The translations under genes were made by a program, and so were the position numbers. A DNA stretch of 64,000 nucleotides from Solimicrobium sp040544425 (GTDB lineage Bacteria > Pseudomonadota > Gammaproteobacteria > Burkholderiales > Burkholderiaceae_D): assembly GCA_040544425.1 (NCBI GenBank), contig JBEONO010000002.1:248001-312000 (forward strand), written 5' to 3'. The first letter of the stretch is position 1; the number at the start of each line of letters is the position of its first letter. The notes under the pieces were generated by a model that was given only the letters and a program-made list of their open reading frames with translations, had not been told where the DNA came from and did no database searches. This document shows, piece by piece, positions 8,493 through 16,857 of the stretch.

Positions 8493-10801
8493 GGTTTCGG
8501 TGGCGCCGGGCGTGCCAGGTTGCGTTCCAGTTGTAATTTACCGGCCGTATATTGCACCGGCCAGCGTACCTCGGTGAATCCGGCCCTGGCGGCTTCGTGC
8601 AAAGTCCAGGCCGGGTCTGCCAGATGTGGGCGGGCCAGCGCACACAGATCAGCCCGTCCGGCAGCGATGATGCTGTTGACCTGATCGGCATCGGTGATCG
8701 CGCCAACTGCAATGGTGGGAATCTGCGCTTCATTTCTGATCCGGTCGGAAAACGGGGTCTGAAACATCCGTCCGTACACCGGCTGTTCGAGTTTGCTGAC
8801 CTGACCCGACGAGCAATCGATCATGTCGGCACCGGCCTGTTTGAACAGCCTGGCGATCTCGACTGCATCGTCCGGGGTAATACCGCCTTCGACCCAGTCA
8901 TGCGCCGAGATGCGCACGCTGATCGGTTTGCCGGACGGCCAGACTTCACGGATCGCACTGAAAATTTGCAGTGGAAAGCGACAGCGATTTTCCAGACTGC
9001 CACCGAATTCATCGGTGCGCCGATTGGTCAGCGGACTGATAAAGCTCGACAGCAAATATCCGTGCGCGCAATGCAGCTCCAGCCAGTCAAACCCGGCCCA
9101 ATCGGCTTCGAGCGCGGCGTGGACAAAATCAATTTTGATCTGCAGCAGATCTTGCAGCGTGGCCGCTCTGGCCGTCTGCGACACGCCCGGCAGATAACAT
9201 TGTTCCGAAGCTGCCAGCAGTGGCCAGTTCCCCTCATCCAAAGGTTGATCCATCCCTTCCCAGGCAGCTTTGGTGGAACCCTTGGGGCCGGCGTGCCCCA
9301 ATTGGATCGCGATTTTTGCATCCGAATTCTGGTGCACAAAATCAACGATGCGGGCCCAGGCTGCCGTGTGTTCCGGCTTGTACAATCCGGGACAGCCCGG
9401 GGTAATGCGTCCCTGGGCCGACACGCAGGTCATCTCGGCAAACACCAGACCGGCACCACCCATCGCGCGACTGCCGAGGTGAACCAGATGATAATCGCCA
9501 ACCTGACCGTCGAGCGCCGAATACTGCGCCATTGGCGACACCACCACCCGGTTTTTCAAACGCACGTCACGCAGTTGAAATGGCAAGAACATCGGCGGCA
9601 CCGGCTTGCCATCAGTCTGGCCTGCCAGCCAATGTTCGTAATTGCTGATGTAGGCCGGATCGCGCAGCCGCAGGTTTTCATGCGACAGGCGCTGACTGCG
9701 CGTCAACAGCGAATAGGCAAATTGCGGCGCCTGCATCGCGGTATACCGGTCAACATGCTCAAACCACTCCATCGAATTGCGCGCTGCGCTTTGCAGCTTC
9801 AACACATCAATCGCACGCACGGCCTGGTACTGTTCCAGTACCTTGTCCATCCCATCGCCACCATGCTGCGCAAAGCAGCGCGCCAGTTCGATGGCATCTT
9901 CCAGAGCCAGCTTGGTGCCGGAGCCGATAGAAAAATGGGCGGTATGGGCTGCGTCACCCATCAATACCACCGGCACCTGTCTGCCATCCACGACCATCTC
10001 AGCCACCCAGTTTTTGCAGACAATGCGCGGGAATTTACTCCAGCTGGCCGAGCCCCGCTGGTGCTTGGCATTACTCATGAGGCTGTTGCCGTCCAAATAT
10101 TTGGCAAACAATTTTTCGCAAAACGCGATCGCGTCGGCCTGCTCCATTTTATCCAGACCAGAATCCAGCCAGACCTGTTCCGGCGTTTCCACGATAAAGG
10201 TCGACAGCCCGGCATCATACTGATAGGCGTGTGCCTGAAACCAGCCGTGTTCGGTTTCTTCAAAAGCGAACGTAAATGCCGCGAACTGTTTTTTTGTACC
10301 GAGCCAGACAAAGCGACATAAACGCGTTTCGATGTCGGGCTTAAAGCTTGCGGCATACCTGGTTCTGATGCGCGAATTCAATCCGTCCGCTGCGATCACC
10401 AGATCGGCTTGATACGCGGACGCCAGCGCGACTTCGTCCTGCACGTCGGTGTCGAACACCAGCCTGACCCCGACATCTTCGCAGCGCTGCTGCAAAATAT
10501 TCAACAGATGACGTCGCCCGATTCCGCAAAAGCCATGACCACCCGAGCTGACAGTCTGCCCTTTGAAATGGACATCGATCGCATCCCAGTGATTAAACGC
10601 CTGCAAAATCTGTTGCGCGCTGATGGCATCGGCCTGCACCAGATTGCCCAAAGTCTGATCGGAAAACACCACGCCCCAGCCAAAGGTGTCATAAGGCCGA
10701 TTACGCTCGATCACCGTGATCTGATGATCCGGATTTTGCAGCTTCATCAGCAGGCCGAAATATAATCCGGCCGGTCCACCGCCTATGCATAAAATATTCA
10801 T
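8489..10801 (-). CDS. Bifunctional FAD monooxygenase / old-yellow-enzyme fusion (2-aminobenzoyl-CoA monooxygenase/reductase type)
   Basis: 770 residues in two enzyme domains. Residues 1-370 form a class A flavoprotein monooxygenase: Rossmann motif CIGGGPAGLYFG, the DG motif AADGLNSRIRTRY, and the FAD-binding GDAAHTAHFSIGSGTKLALE. From about residue 395 there is an old-yellow-enzyme-type NADH:flavin oxidoreductase: PFQLRDVRLKNRVVVSPMAQY, CAHGYLLSSFISPLTNRRTD and GGSLENRCRFPLQ. This order and size match 2-aminobenzoyl-CoA monooxygenase/reductase, which hydroxylates and then reduces the ring to a non-aromatic CoA ester. The related label salicylyl-CoA 5-hydroxylase is also used for this fusion family. 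The adjacent ligase supports an aminobenzoyl-CoA substrate. Confidence 0.9.
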   Translation of the reverse strand: MNILCIGGGPAGLYFGLLMKLQNPDHQITVIERNRPYDTFGWGVVFSDQTLGNLVQADAISAQQILQAFNHWDAIDVHFKGQTVSSGGHGFCGIGRRHLLNILQQRCEDVGVRLVFDTDVQDEVALASAYQADLVIAADGLNSRIRTRYAASFKPDIETRLCRFVWLGTKKQFAAFTFAFEETEHGWFQAHAYQYDAGLSTFIVETPEQVWLDSGLDKMEQADAIAFCEKLFAKYLDGNSLMSNAKHQRGSASWSKFPRIVCKNWVAEMVVDGRQVPVVLMGDAAHTAHFSIGSGTKLALEDAIELARCFAQHGGDGMDKVLEQYQAVRAIDVLKLQSAARNSMEWFEHVDRYTAMQAPQFAYSLLTRSQRLSHENLRLRDPAYISNYEHWLAGQTDGKPVPPMFLPFQLRDVRLKNRVVVSPMAQYSALDGQVGDYHLVHLGSRAMGGAGLVFAEMTCVSAQGRITPGCPGLYKPEHTAAWARIVDFVHQNSDAKIAIQLGHAGPKGSTKAAWEGMDQPLDEGNWPLLAASEQCYLPGVSQTARAATLQDLLQIKIDFVHAALEADWAGFDWLELHCAHGYLLSSFISPLTNRRTDEFGGSLENRCRFPLQIFSAIREVWPSGKPISVRISAHDWVEGGITPDDAVEIARLFKQAGADMIDCSSGQVSKLEQPVYGRMFQTPFSDRIRNEAQIPTIAVGAITDADQVNSIIAAGRADLCALARPHLADPAWTLHEAARAGFTEVRWPVQYTAGKLQLERNLARPAPPKP

Positions 10802-10804
10802 TGT

Positions 10805-12409
10805 TTAATCGCTTTTTAATCGATAGCGCTGCAACTTGCCCGAGTCAGTGCGCGGCAGGACTTCAGTAAACTGGATGGCGCGCGGATATTTATACGGCGC
10901 GATGGTGTCCTTGACATAGGATTGCAGCGCCAACACCAAGGCGTCGTCTGCAACAAACCCGCGCTGCAAAACAATAAACGCGCTGACGATCTGTCCGCGC
11001 ACTGCATCGGGCACACCGACCACGGCGCATTCTGCGACGGCCGGATGTTGCAGCAAGACTTCTTCCACTTCAGGTGCGGCAATATTGTATCCAGCAGAAA
11101 TGATCATGTCGTCGCTGCGGGCGCGATACCAAAAATAGCCGTCCTGATCCATTTCGTAAGCGTCACCGGTCACGTTCCAGCCGTTGCAGACATAATCCGC
11201 CTGACGCGGATCGTCCAGATAACGACAGCCGGTCGGTCCCTTCACCGCCAGTCGGCCAACTACGCCTGGCCCGACCTGATTGCCGCTGTCATCCAGAATG
11301 CAGGCCTGATAACCGGGTATCGGTTTGCCGGTCGCCCCCGGTCTGATCTCATCCTCGGCTGCCGAAATAAAAATGTGCAGCATTTCAGTCGCGCCGATGC
11401 CGTCGATCATGCGCAGTCCAGTGGCGTCCTGCCAGGCCGTTCTGGTCGCAACCGGCAATGGTTCGCCCGCCGACACCGTTTTTTTGAGTGACGACAGATC
11501 ATGGTTGCCGATCAGAGGCAGCATCTGGCGATAAAAAGTCGGGGCCGTAAAACAGATCGTCGCCTTCAGATTTTGAATCGTCTCCAACAAGGATTGTGGC
11601 GTATAGCGTTCCATCAACACCCCGGTGCCACCGACGCGCAGGGGAAACAAGGCCATGCCACCGAGGCCAAAAGTGAATGCCAGGGGTGGCGTGCCGACAA
11701 AAATATCGTCAGCGCTGGCGCGCAAGGTGGAAGCGGGAAAGCAGTCGCAGATTGCCATGACGTCACGATGAAAATGCATGGTGGCTTTGGGCTTGCCGGT
11801 CGTACCTGAAGTAAATCCGATCAGGCATACGTCATCACGATGAGTGTCATGCGCTGTGAACAGTGTTGACTTGTTCTGCATCCGGCTTTCCAGTGCAGCG
11901 GCATCACCTTCGGTACCGTAATAAATGATCTGCTGCAGAACCGGATGATCGCTCTGCGCGCTCAACAAATCGTCGCGCAGTTCCACGCTGCATAATGCGG
12001 CACCGATTTGCGCCTTATCGAGCATGACTCCCAGCTCTCTGCTGCGCAGCATCGGCATGCTGGGCACGGCGATGCAGCCAAGCTGCCATACCGCCAGAAT
12101 GCAGGCCACCAGCATCGGGTTATTCGGCCCGCGCAGCAACACCCGATTGCCGGGTAACAGATGCAGCTGATCTTTCAGGACATGACTGATCTGATTGACC
12201 TGGGCCTGCAATTGCGCATAGGTGAGCGCGTGGTGCGAACCGATCAGGGCGATTTTTTCGGGATGGTGCAAAGCGTGTTGCAACAGCTCTCGTGCACAGT
12301 TGAGTTGTTCGGGATAGTGCAGCGCGGGTAAATCAAAGCACAGCTCCGGCCAGGCGGAACGCGGCGGCAAATTCGACGAGGCAAAATCATCCTGCTGACC
12401 ATTCCCCAT
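10805..12409 (-). CDS. Benzoate/2-aminobenzoate-CoA ligase family enzyme
   Basis: 534 residues, an ANL-superfamily acyl-CoA synthetase. The AMP-binding P-loop is in LIGFTSGTTGKPKATMHFHRD. Further core motifs are DGIGATEMLHIFISA (adenine/carboxylate pocket), GDAYEMDQDGYFWYRARSDDMI and the C-terminal lysine motif PRTDSGKLQRYRL. The overall pattern is that of benzoate/2-aminobenzoate-CoA ligases. It would activate the aromatic acid with ATP and CoA. It is the promoter-proximal gene of the operon and lies 3 bp before the monooxygenase fusion, which makes anthranilate the best-guess substrate; benzoate or salicylate cannot be excluded. Confidence 0.88.
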   Translation of the reverse strand: MGNGQQDDFASSNLPPRSAWPELCFDLPALHYPEQLNCARELLQHALHHPEKIALIGSHHALTYAQLQAQVNQISHVLKDQLHLLPGNRVLLRGPNNPMLVACILAVWQLGCIAVPSMPMLRSRELGVMLDKAQIGAALCSVELRDDLLSAQSDHPVLQQIIYYGTEGDAAALESRMQNKSTLFTAHDTHRDDVCLIGFTSGTTGKPKATMHFHRDVMAICDCFPASTLRASADDIFVGTPPLAFTFGLGGMALFPLRVGGTGVLMERYTPQSLLETIQNLKATICFTAPTFYRQMLPLIGNHDLSSLKKTVSAGEPLPVATRTAWQDATGLRMIDGIGATEMLHIFISAAEDEIRPGATGKPIPGYQACILDDSGNQVGPGVVGRLAVKGPTGCRYLDDPRQADYVCNGWNVTGDAYEMDQDGYFWYRARSDDMIISAGYNIAAPEVEEVLLQHPAVAECAVVGVPDAVRGQIVSAFIVLQRGFVADDALVLALQSYVKDTIAPYKYPRAIQFTEVLPRTDSGKLQRYRLKSD

Positions 12410-12420
12410 CGCTGCTCCGA

Positions 12421-12479
12421 TAAATTACTTAGAAAGTACTCAAGAAAAGTAATTTAAACCTAAACTAATTGCGAGTAAA
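12421..12479 (-). promoter_or_regulatory. Predicted operon promoter with overlapping inverted-repeat operator
   Basis: A perfect 10-bp inverted repeat, TAAATTACTT (12421-12430) and AAGTAATTTA (12447-12456), is separated by 16 bp. The leftward strand offers a -35 like TTTACT (12474-12479) and a -10 like TAAATT (12451-12456) with 17-bp spacing, four of six matches each. The -10 lies inside one operator arm. The arrangement suits repression by the operon's MarR protein (inference). Confidence 0.6.
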
Positions 12480-12502
12480 GCAGAATATATGAACCGCGCA
12501 AT

Positions 12503-12940
12503 CTATTTTGCCGTGTTGACCGCATGACAGGCGCAGGCTTCGCCGTGTGCAGCGGCAACCAGCTCATGCAAAATGCCGCAGGCCAGTCCCTGGTGAGCGG
12601 CATCGCAGCGGGCGCGCAAGGTAGTCAATTGATTTTCCAGTGCGGTCATGCTGGCCAGCCGCGCCCGCACCTTGTTGATCTGCTGGTCAATCAGATCATT
12701 GATATCACCGCAGTCCGTGCTGGGTTGACTCATGAACACCACCAGTCTGGAGATATCGGCCAGCGAAATATCCAGCGCCCGGCAATGCCGGATAAACGAC
12801 AGGCGCTCCAGATGCGCCTTGCTGTAACTGCGATAGCCATTTGCCAACCGTTCGGGTTCGGCCAACAAGCCGGTCTTTTCGTAGTACCTGATTGTTTCGA
12901 CGTCGACGCCCGTGGCCTGACCCAACTCTCCAATACGCAT
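12503..12940 (-). CDS. MerR family metal-responsive regulator (CadR/PbrR type)
   Basis: 145 residues from the ATG at 12940, preceded by a strong AGGAGG; a longer frame runs into the upstream gene. The N-terminal MerR winged helix is clear (MRIGELGQATGVDVETIRYYE, then GYRSYSKAHLERL). Cys77, Cys112 and Cys121 match the metal-binding pattern of the Cd/Pb-sensing branch, and the Cys/His-rich C-terminus (HGEACACH) resembles the extra site of CadR. Known relatives activate a P-type ATPase gene by distorting a long-spacer promoter. No such transporter lies in this window, so the target is elsewhere. Confidence 0.88.
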   Translation of the reverse strand: MRIGELGQATGVDVETIRYYEKTGLLAEPERLANGYRSYSKAHLERLSFIRHCRALDISLADISRLVVFMSQPSTDCGDINDLIDQQINKVRARLASMTALENQLTTLRARCDAAHQGLACGILHELVAAAHGEACACHAVNTAK

Positions 12941-12980
12941 AGCGCCTCCTTCAAAAGCGCCATTATACCCGGGTGTGGAT

Positions 12981-13556
12981 TCACTCCCGAATCCCTTCCA
13001 CACTGAAATACAGAGTCAACTCATCCCCGACGAACGGCGCATATTTATCCAGATTAAAGTCACTGCGCAAAATCCTGGCCACCCCGTTCGCGCCACAGGC
13101 GGTCTTCAGATATAAAAACATAAACCGGCAATTGAACTGAGTAATCTCCAACGTCACCGGGCGGGTCACATCCTTGATCGTCAACGCACCTTCAATCTGA
13201 CTGAGATGCTCCTGATCGAAAATAAATTTGCTGGAATTGAAGTTAATTGTTGAAAAGTGCAGCACATCGAAAAATGCCTCGGAGCGCAGCACCTGATTGA
13301 ATTCTTCCGACCCCATATTGACGGTGTTGGCATCGATATTCAGCACCACCTTGCCGGTTTTATTGTCCTGATCGAAATCAACATACCCGGTGTTCTGATC
13401 AAACCGCCCGCGCTGAACCGATAAGCCCCAATGTGAATATTCAAAACTGCTGTAGGTGTGGGCTGGGTCAATGACGTAATGATCAGCGGCGCGGGCTGAC
13501 ACCAACGTCTGGCAGAGTAAACACAAGGCCAGAAAACGGGCAATTAAATTGGTCAT
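12981..13556 (-). CDS. YceI family periplasmic protein
   Basis: 191 residues from the ATG at 13556; a start seven codons earlier is possible. A signal peptide of about 23 residues ends near SARA/ADHY. The mature part has the YceI lipocalin-like pattern: YVIDPAHTYSSFEYSHWGLSVQRGRFD, then GYVDFDQDNKTGKVVLNIDANTVNMG and GALTIKDVTRPVTLEI. YceI proteins form an elongated barrel that binds isoprenoid-type lipids in the periplasm. Two cysteines (about residues 140 and 150) could form a disulfide. It lies 40 bp before the MerR gene on the same strand. Confidence 0.88.
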   Translation of the reverse strand: MTNLIARFLALCLLCQTLVSARAADHYVIDPAHTYSSFEYSHWGLSVQRGRFDQNTGYVDFDQDNKTGKVVLNIDANTVNMGSEEFNQVLRSEAFFDVLHFSTINFNSSKFIFDQEHLSQIEGALTIKDVTRPVTLEITQFNCRFMFLYLKTACGANGVARILRSDFNLDKYAPFVGDELTLYFSVEGIRE

Positions 13557-13804
13557 GGTGAATCTCGCTGAAAGCAAAACAGAAGAGTACCATCAACTCA
13601 AAACTTGTTTAATCGAACCCAATCAACTTCTTCAGGACAGGTGGAACAGCGCCGACCTTCAGGTGATTCATTGTCGTTTGATTAAAAATCATGAATAAAG
13701 TCACAAGGATGGTTGGGCACAGCAGGAATAGAGTCGTTGCTCGGACCGTTTCAAAATAAAATGCCTTATCCTCAGTTCCACTTAAAACCGTCGGAGATGC
13801 GAAC

Positions 13805-15463
13805 ATGAAATCAGTAACTGATCAATTCGGCGCAGTCACCCATGCAGTCTTCAACCAGCCTTCCGAGCTGGGCAACCTGAATCTGTTCGATACCGACCAG
13901 GCTCTGCAGGAGGCTGTTCGGCGCGAAGGGGCAGAATGGGCGCAATCTGATCTGACGCGCTTTGGCGCGCAGATTGGCACGACTGATTTTCTGGAGTTGG
14001 GGCAGCTGGCCAACAAGCATCAACCGGAACTGGAAACCCATGATCGCTTTGGTCACCGCGTCGATCTGGTGCGCTTCCACCCTGCCTACCACAGCCTGAT
14101 GCGGACCTCGATTGAGGAAGGCATCCATGCATCGCACTGGAAATTTCCCAGGCCAGGTGCCCAGGTGGCGCGCGCTGCAAAATTTTATATGCTCGCGCAG
14201 GTGGAAGCCGGTCATGGCTGTCCGATTACCATGACCTCCGCCGCGGTCCCGTGTTTGCGGCTCCAGCCAGATCTGGCTGAACTGTGGCTGCCGAAGATCA
14301 CTGCCTGCAGCTACGATCCGCGCAATATCCCGGCGCAGCAAAAAACCGGCTTAACCATCGGCATGGCAATGACCGAAAAACAGGGTGGCTCCGATGTGCG
14401 CGCCAACACCACCCAGGCAATTCCGATCGGCGTTGAGGGAGCGGGTCAGGCTTACGAACTGGTTGGCCATAAATATTTTGTGTCCGCGCCAATGTCTGAT
14501 GCGTTTCTGGTGCTGGCACAGACACCCAAAGGTCTATCGTGTTTTCTGTTACCGCGCTGGCGTCCCGACGGCACAAAAAATCCGCTGCAGATCCAGCGCC
14601 TGAAAAAGAAAATGGGCAATACCTCGAACGCCTCCAGTGAAACCGAATTGCGTGGTGCGCTGGCCTGGATGGTGGGACCGGAAGGGCGCGGCGTGCCAAC
14701 CATTATTGAAATGGTGTCGATGACGCGCTTCGATTGCATGATCGGTTCTTCCGCAGGCCAGCGCATGGCTGTGGCACAGGCACTGCATCATTGCAGCGAA
14801 CGCAGCGCGTTTGGCAGGTTATTGACTGACCAGCCGCTGATGCAGAATGTCCTCGCCGACCTGGCACTGGAATCGGAAGCAGCCACGATCCTGACCATGC
14901 GTATTGCCCGTGCCATGGATCATCGCGATATCGAGCATGAAAACCAACTGGCGCGTCTGATTACGGCGGTCGGCAAATACTGGATCTGCAAACGCAGCGC
15001 GCAACACGCTTATGAAGCGATGGAATGTATCGGCGGCAGTGGAGTCATGGAAGATTCGATGATGCCAAGGCTGTATCGCGAAGCACCGGTCAATGCGATC
15101 TGGGAAGGCAGTGGCAATATTCAATGTCTGGATGTGCTGCGCGTCTTGCATAAATCACCGGAAGCACTCGCTGCCTATTTCGATGAAGTCAATCTGGCGC
15201 AAGGCTTGAATGGTGCGCTTGATCGCCACGTCAACGCCTTGAAAAAAGATTTGCAGGATATGAATGAGATTGAATACCGCGCGCGCGATCTGGTCGATAG
15301 AATTGCCGTCGGTTTGCAGGCTGCACTGCTGCTGCGCCACGCGCCCGATTTTATCTCGGGCGCGTTTTGCAGATCACGTCTGGAAAGTGTCGGGCAGCAT
15401 CAGTACGGTGCCCTGCCCCGTGGCATCGCGGTCGACGAAATTATCGCGCGCGCCATGCCATGA
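13805..15463 (+). CDS. aidB: AidB-like acyl-CoA dehydrogenase family protein
   Basis: 552 residues, the length of AidB (about 540) and longer than ordinary acyl-CoA dehydrogenases. AidB-like landmarks are the N-terminal GAVTHAVFNQPSEL and LFDTDQALQEAV segments, HPAYHSLMRTSIEEGIH, the FAD motif IGMAMTEKQGGSDVRAN, RLKKKMGNTSNASSE and RLYREAPVNAIWEGSGNIQCLD. In E. coli AidB is induced in the adaptive response to alkylation and binds DNA and FAD; the physiological reaction is uncertain. It is a lone gene, convergent with the MDR gene (2 bp between stops). Confidence 0.88.
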   Translation: MKSVTDQFGAVTHAVFNQPSELGNLNLFDTDQALQEAVRREGAEWAQSDLTRFGAQIGTTDFLELGQLANKHQPELETHDRFGHRVDLVRFHPAYHSLMRTSIEEGIHASHWKFPRPGAQVARAAKFYMLAQVEAGHGCPITMTSAAVPCLRLQPDLAELWLPKITACSYDPRNIPAQQKTGLTIGMAMTEKQGGSDVRANTTQAIPIGVEGAGQAYELVGHKYFVSAPMSDAFLVLAQTPKGLSCFLLPRWRPDGTKNPLQIQRLKKKMGNTSNASSETELRGALAWMVGPEGRGVPTIIEMVSMTRFDCMIGSSAGQRMAVAQALHHCSERSAFGRLLTDQPLMQNVLADLALESEAATILTMRIARAMDHRDIEHENQLARLITAVGKYWICKRSAQHAYEAMECIGGSGVMEDSMMPRLYREAPVNAIWEGSGNIQCLDVLRVLHKSPEALAAYFDEVNLAQGLNGALDRHVNALKKDLQDMNEIEYRARDLVDRIAVGLQAALLLRHAPDFISGAFCRSRLESVGQHQYGALPRGIAVDEIIARAMP

Positions 15464-15465
15464 AT

Positions 15466-16473
15466 TTATGCGACCTTTAACACCAGCTTGCCGTTATTGT
15501 CACCGCTGAATAATTTGGCAAACACTTCCGGAAAATTTTCCAGACCCGTGTCGATGTCTTCACGGCTCTTCAATTTTCCGGCGGCGATCCAGCCCCCCAT
15601 TTCCATCACCGCTTCCATGGCACGCGGATAATAATCTGCGACCATGATCCCGGTCATGCTGGCACGATTGACCAGCAGGGACAGATAATTTGCCGGGCCC
15701 TTGACCGCAGTTGTGTTGTTGTATTGTGAAATCGCGCCGCAAATCACGATTCTCGCGCCGCGTGCCAGGCGCGTCAAAACCGCGTCAAGAATATCACCGC
15801 CGACATTATCAAAGTACACGTCAACACCTTTAGGGCAATGTGTCTTCAAGGCTTCGGCCACGTTCTCCGTCTTGTAGTCGATGGCGGCGTCAAAACCCAA
15901 CACCTCGACCAGATAGCGGCACTTTTCGGCACCACCAGCAATGCCAACTACGCGCGCGCCTTTGATCCTGGCGATCTGTCCAACTACCGATCCAACCGCA
16001 CCTGCCGCGCCGGACACCACTACGGTCTCCCCCGCTTTCGGTTTGCCGACCTCGAGCAGACCAAAATACGCGGTCAATCCCGGCATACCCAATGTGCTTA
16101 AATACAGCGGCAGGGGCGCCAGTTTTGGATCGACTTTGGTCAAGCCTTGTCCAGTCGAGTAGCCATATTCCTGTACACCCAGCAATCCAGTCACATGATC
16201 GCCGACCGCAAACTGGGGATTTTTGGAAGCGACGACCTGGCCGACTGCAATGGCACGCATCACGTCGCCCAATTCAACCGGCGGAATATAGGAAGCCTTG
16301 CTTTCATTCATCCAGCCGCGCATGGCCGGGTCCAGTGAAATATATAAAACCTTGACGACGATTTCGCCCTCGACAGGCTCACGCACCGCTTCGTTGGTGT
16401 AAGTGAAATCGCTGCGTTTGACGGCACCCTGTGGGCGGGCTGTTAATTTGAATTGGTGGTTCAGTGTAGTCAT
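15466..16473 (-). CDS. NADP-dependent MDR oxidoreductase (CurA/LTB4-dehydrogenase type)
   Basis: 335 residues, a zinc-independent medium-chain dehydrogenase/reductase. Visible are the N-terminal catalytic domain with YISLDPAMRGWMNE, the GxGxxG-like nucleotide motif VVSGAAGAVGSVVGQIA, and VYFDNVGGDILDAVL, all typical of NADPH-dependent alkenal/curcumin reductases. No structural or catalytic zinc Cys cluster is present. It would reduce alpha,beta-unsaturated carbonyls in the cytosol. It is transcribed leftward from the intergenic region before the F-box-like gene. Confidence 0.87.
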   Translation of the reverse strand: MTTLNHQFKLTARPQGAVKRSDFTYTNEAVREPVEGEIVVKVLYISLDPAMRGWMNESKASYIPPVELGDVMRAIAVGQVVASKNPQFAVGDHVTGLLGVQEYGYSTGQGLTKVDPKLAPLPLYLSTLGMPGLTAYFGLLEVGKPKAGETVVVSGAAGAVGSVVGQIARIKGARVVGIAGGAEKCRYLVEVLGFDAAIDYKTENVAEALKTHCPKGVDVYFDNVGGDILDAVLTRLARGARIVICGAISQYNNTTAVKGPANYLSLLVNRASMTGIMVADYYPRAMEAVMEMGGWIAAGKLKSREDIDTGLENFPEVFAKLFSGDNNGKLVLKVA

Positions 16474-16857
16474 GGTCGGCTTTCAGACAAGGTTAATAAC
16501 AGCAATATTGCAAACACCGTCAATCGGATCTTGGTCCATCAACTGCTTGCAGTACTACCAAAATTGATCAGACGCATCGGGATGGGGATAACTGGCCAGT
16601 AGTTTAATGCAAAACAAACAAACCGCTCTGTTAGATACCCCACTTAGAGCATTCATACAGAACCAGCTGCAAGTCAAAATTTCCACAATAGGCTTAACTC
16701 CAGATCAGCGCCAGACTCGCGGCACCGTTTTTCCTGACGGCGTCATAGCCGGATTCACAATTGGGAATTCCACGTTGGGGTTGATCGTATTTTGCCGCGA
16801 CGATCAGCGACCGCTACTTTTTGCAGCTCAATCAACGAACATATTTTGGAGAACTTC
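16474..16857. other. Intergenic region, 384 bp, between two divergent genes
   Basis: The region presumably holds the promoters of the MDR reductase (leftward) and the F-box-like gene (rightward). An 85-codon reading frame crosses it (16607-16864) but has no ribosome site or recognisable protein, and it overlaps the next gene. I see no RNA gene or repeat. The GGAG ribosome site for the next gene is at about 16848. Confidence 0.6.

Noticed and set aside
8552..10321. 589-codon plus-strand frame opposite the monooxygenase fusion
   Set aside because: Antisense shadow rich in His and Arg; the minus strand carries complete FAD and OYE motifs.
13609..13806. 65-codon minus-strand frame upstream of the AidB-like gene
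   Set aside because: No ribosome site, no recognisable protein, and it occupies the presumed promoter region between two divergent genes.
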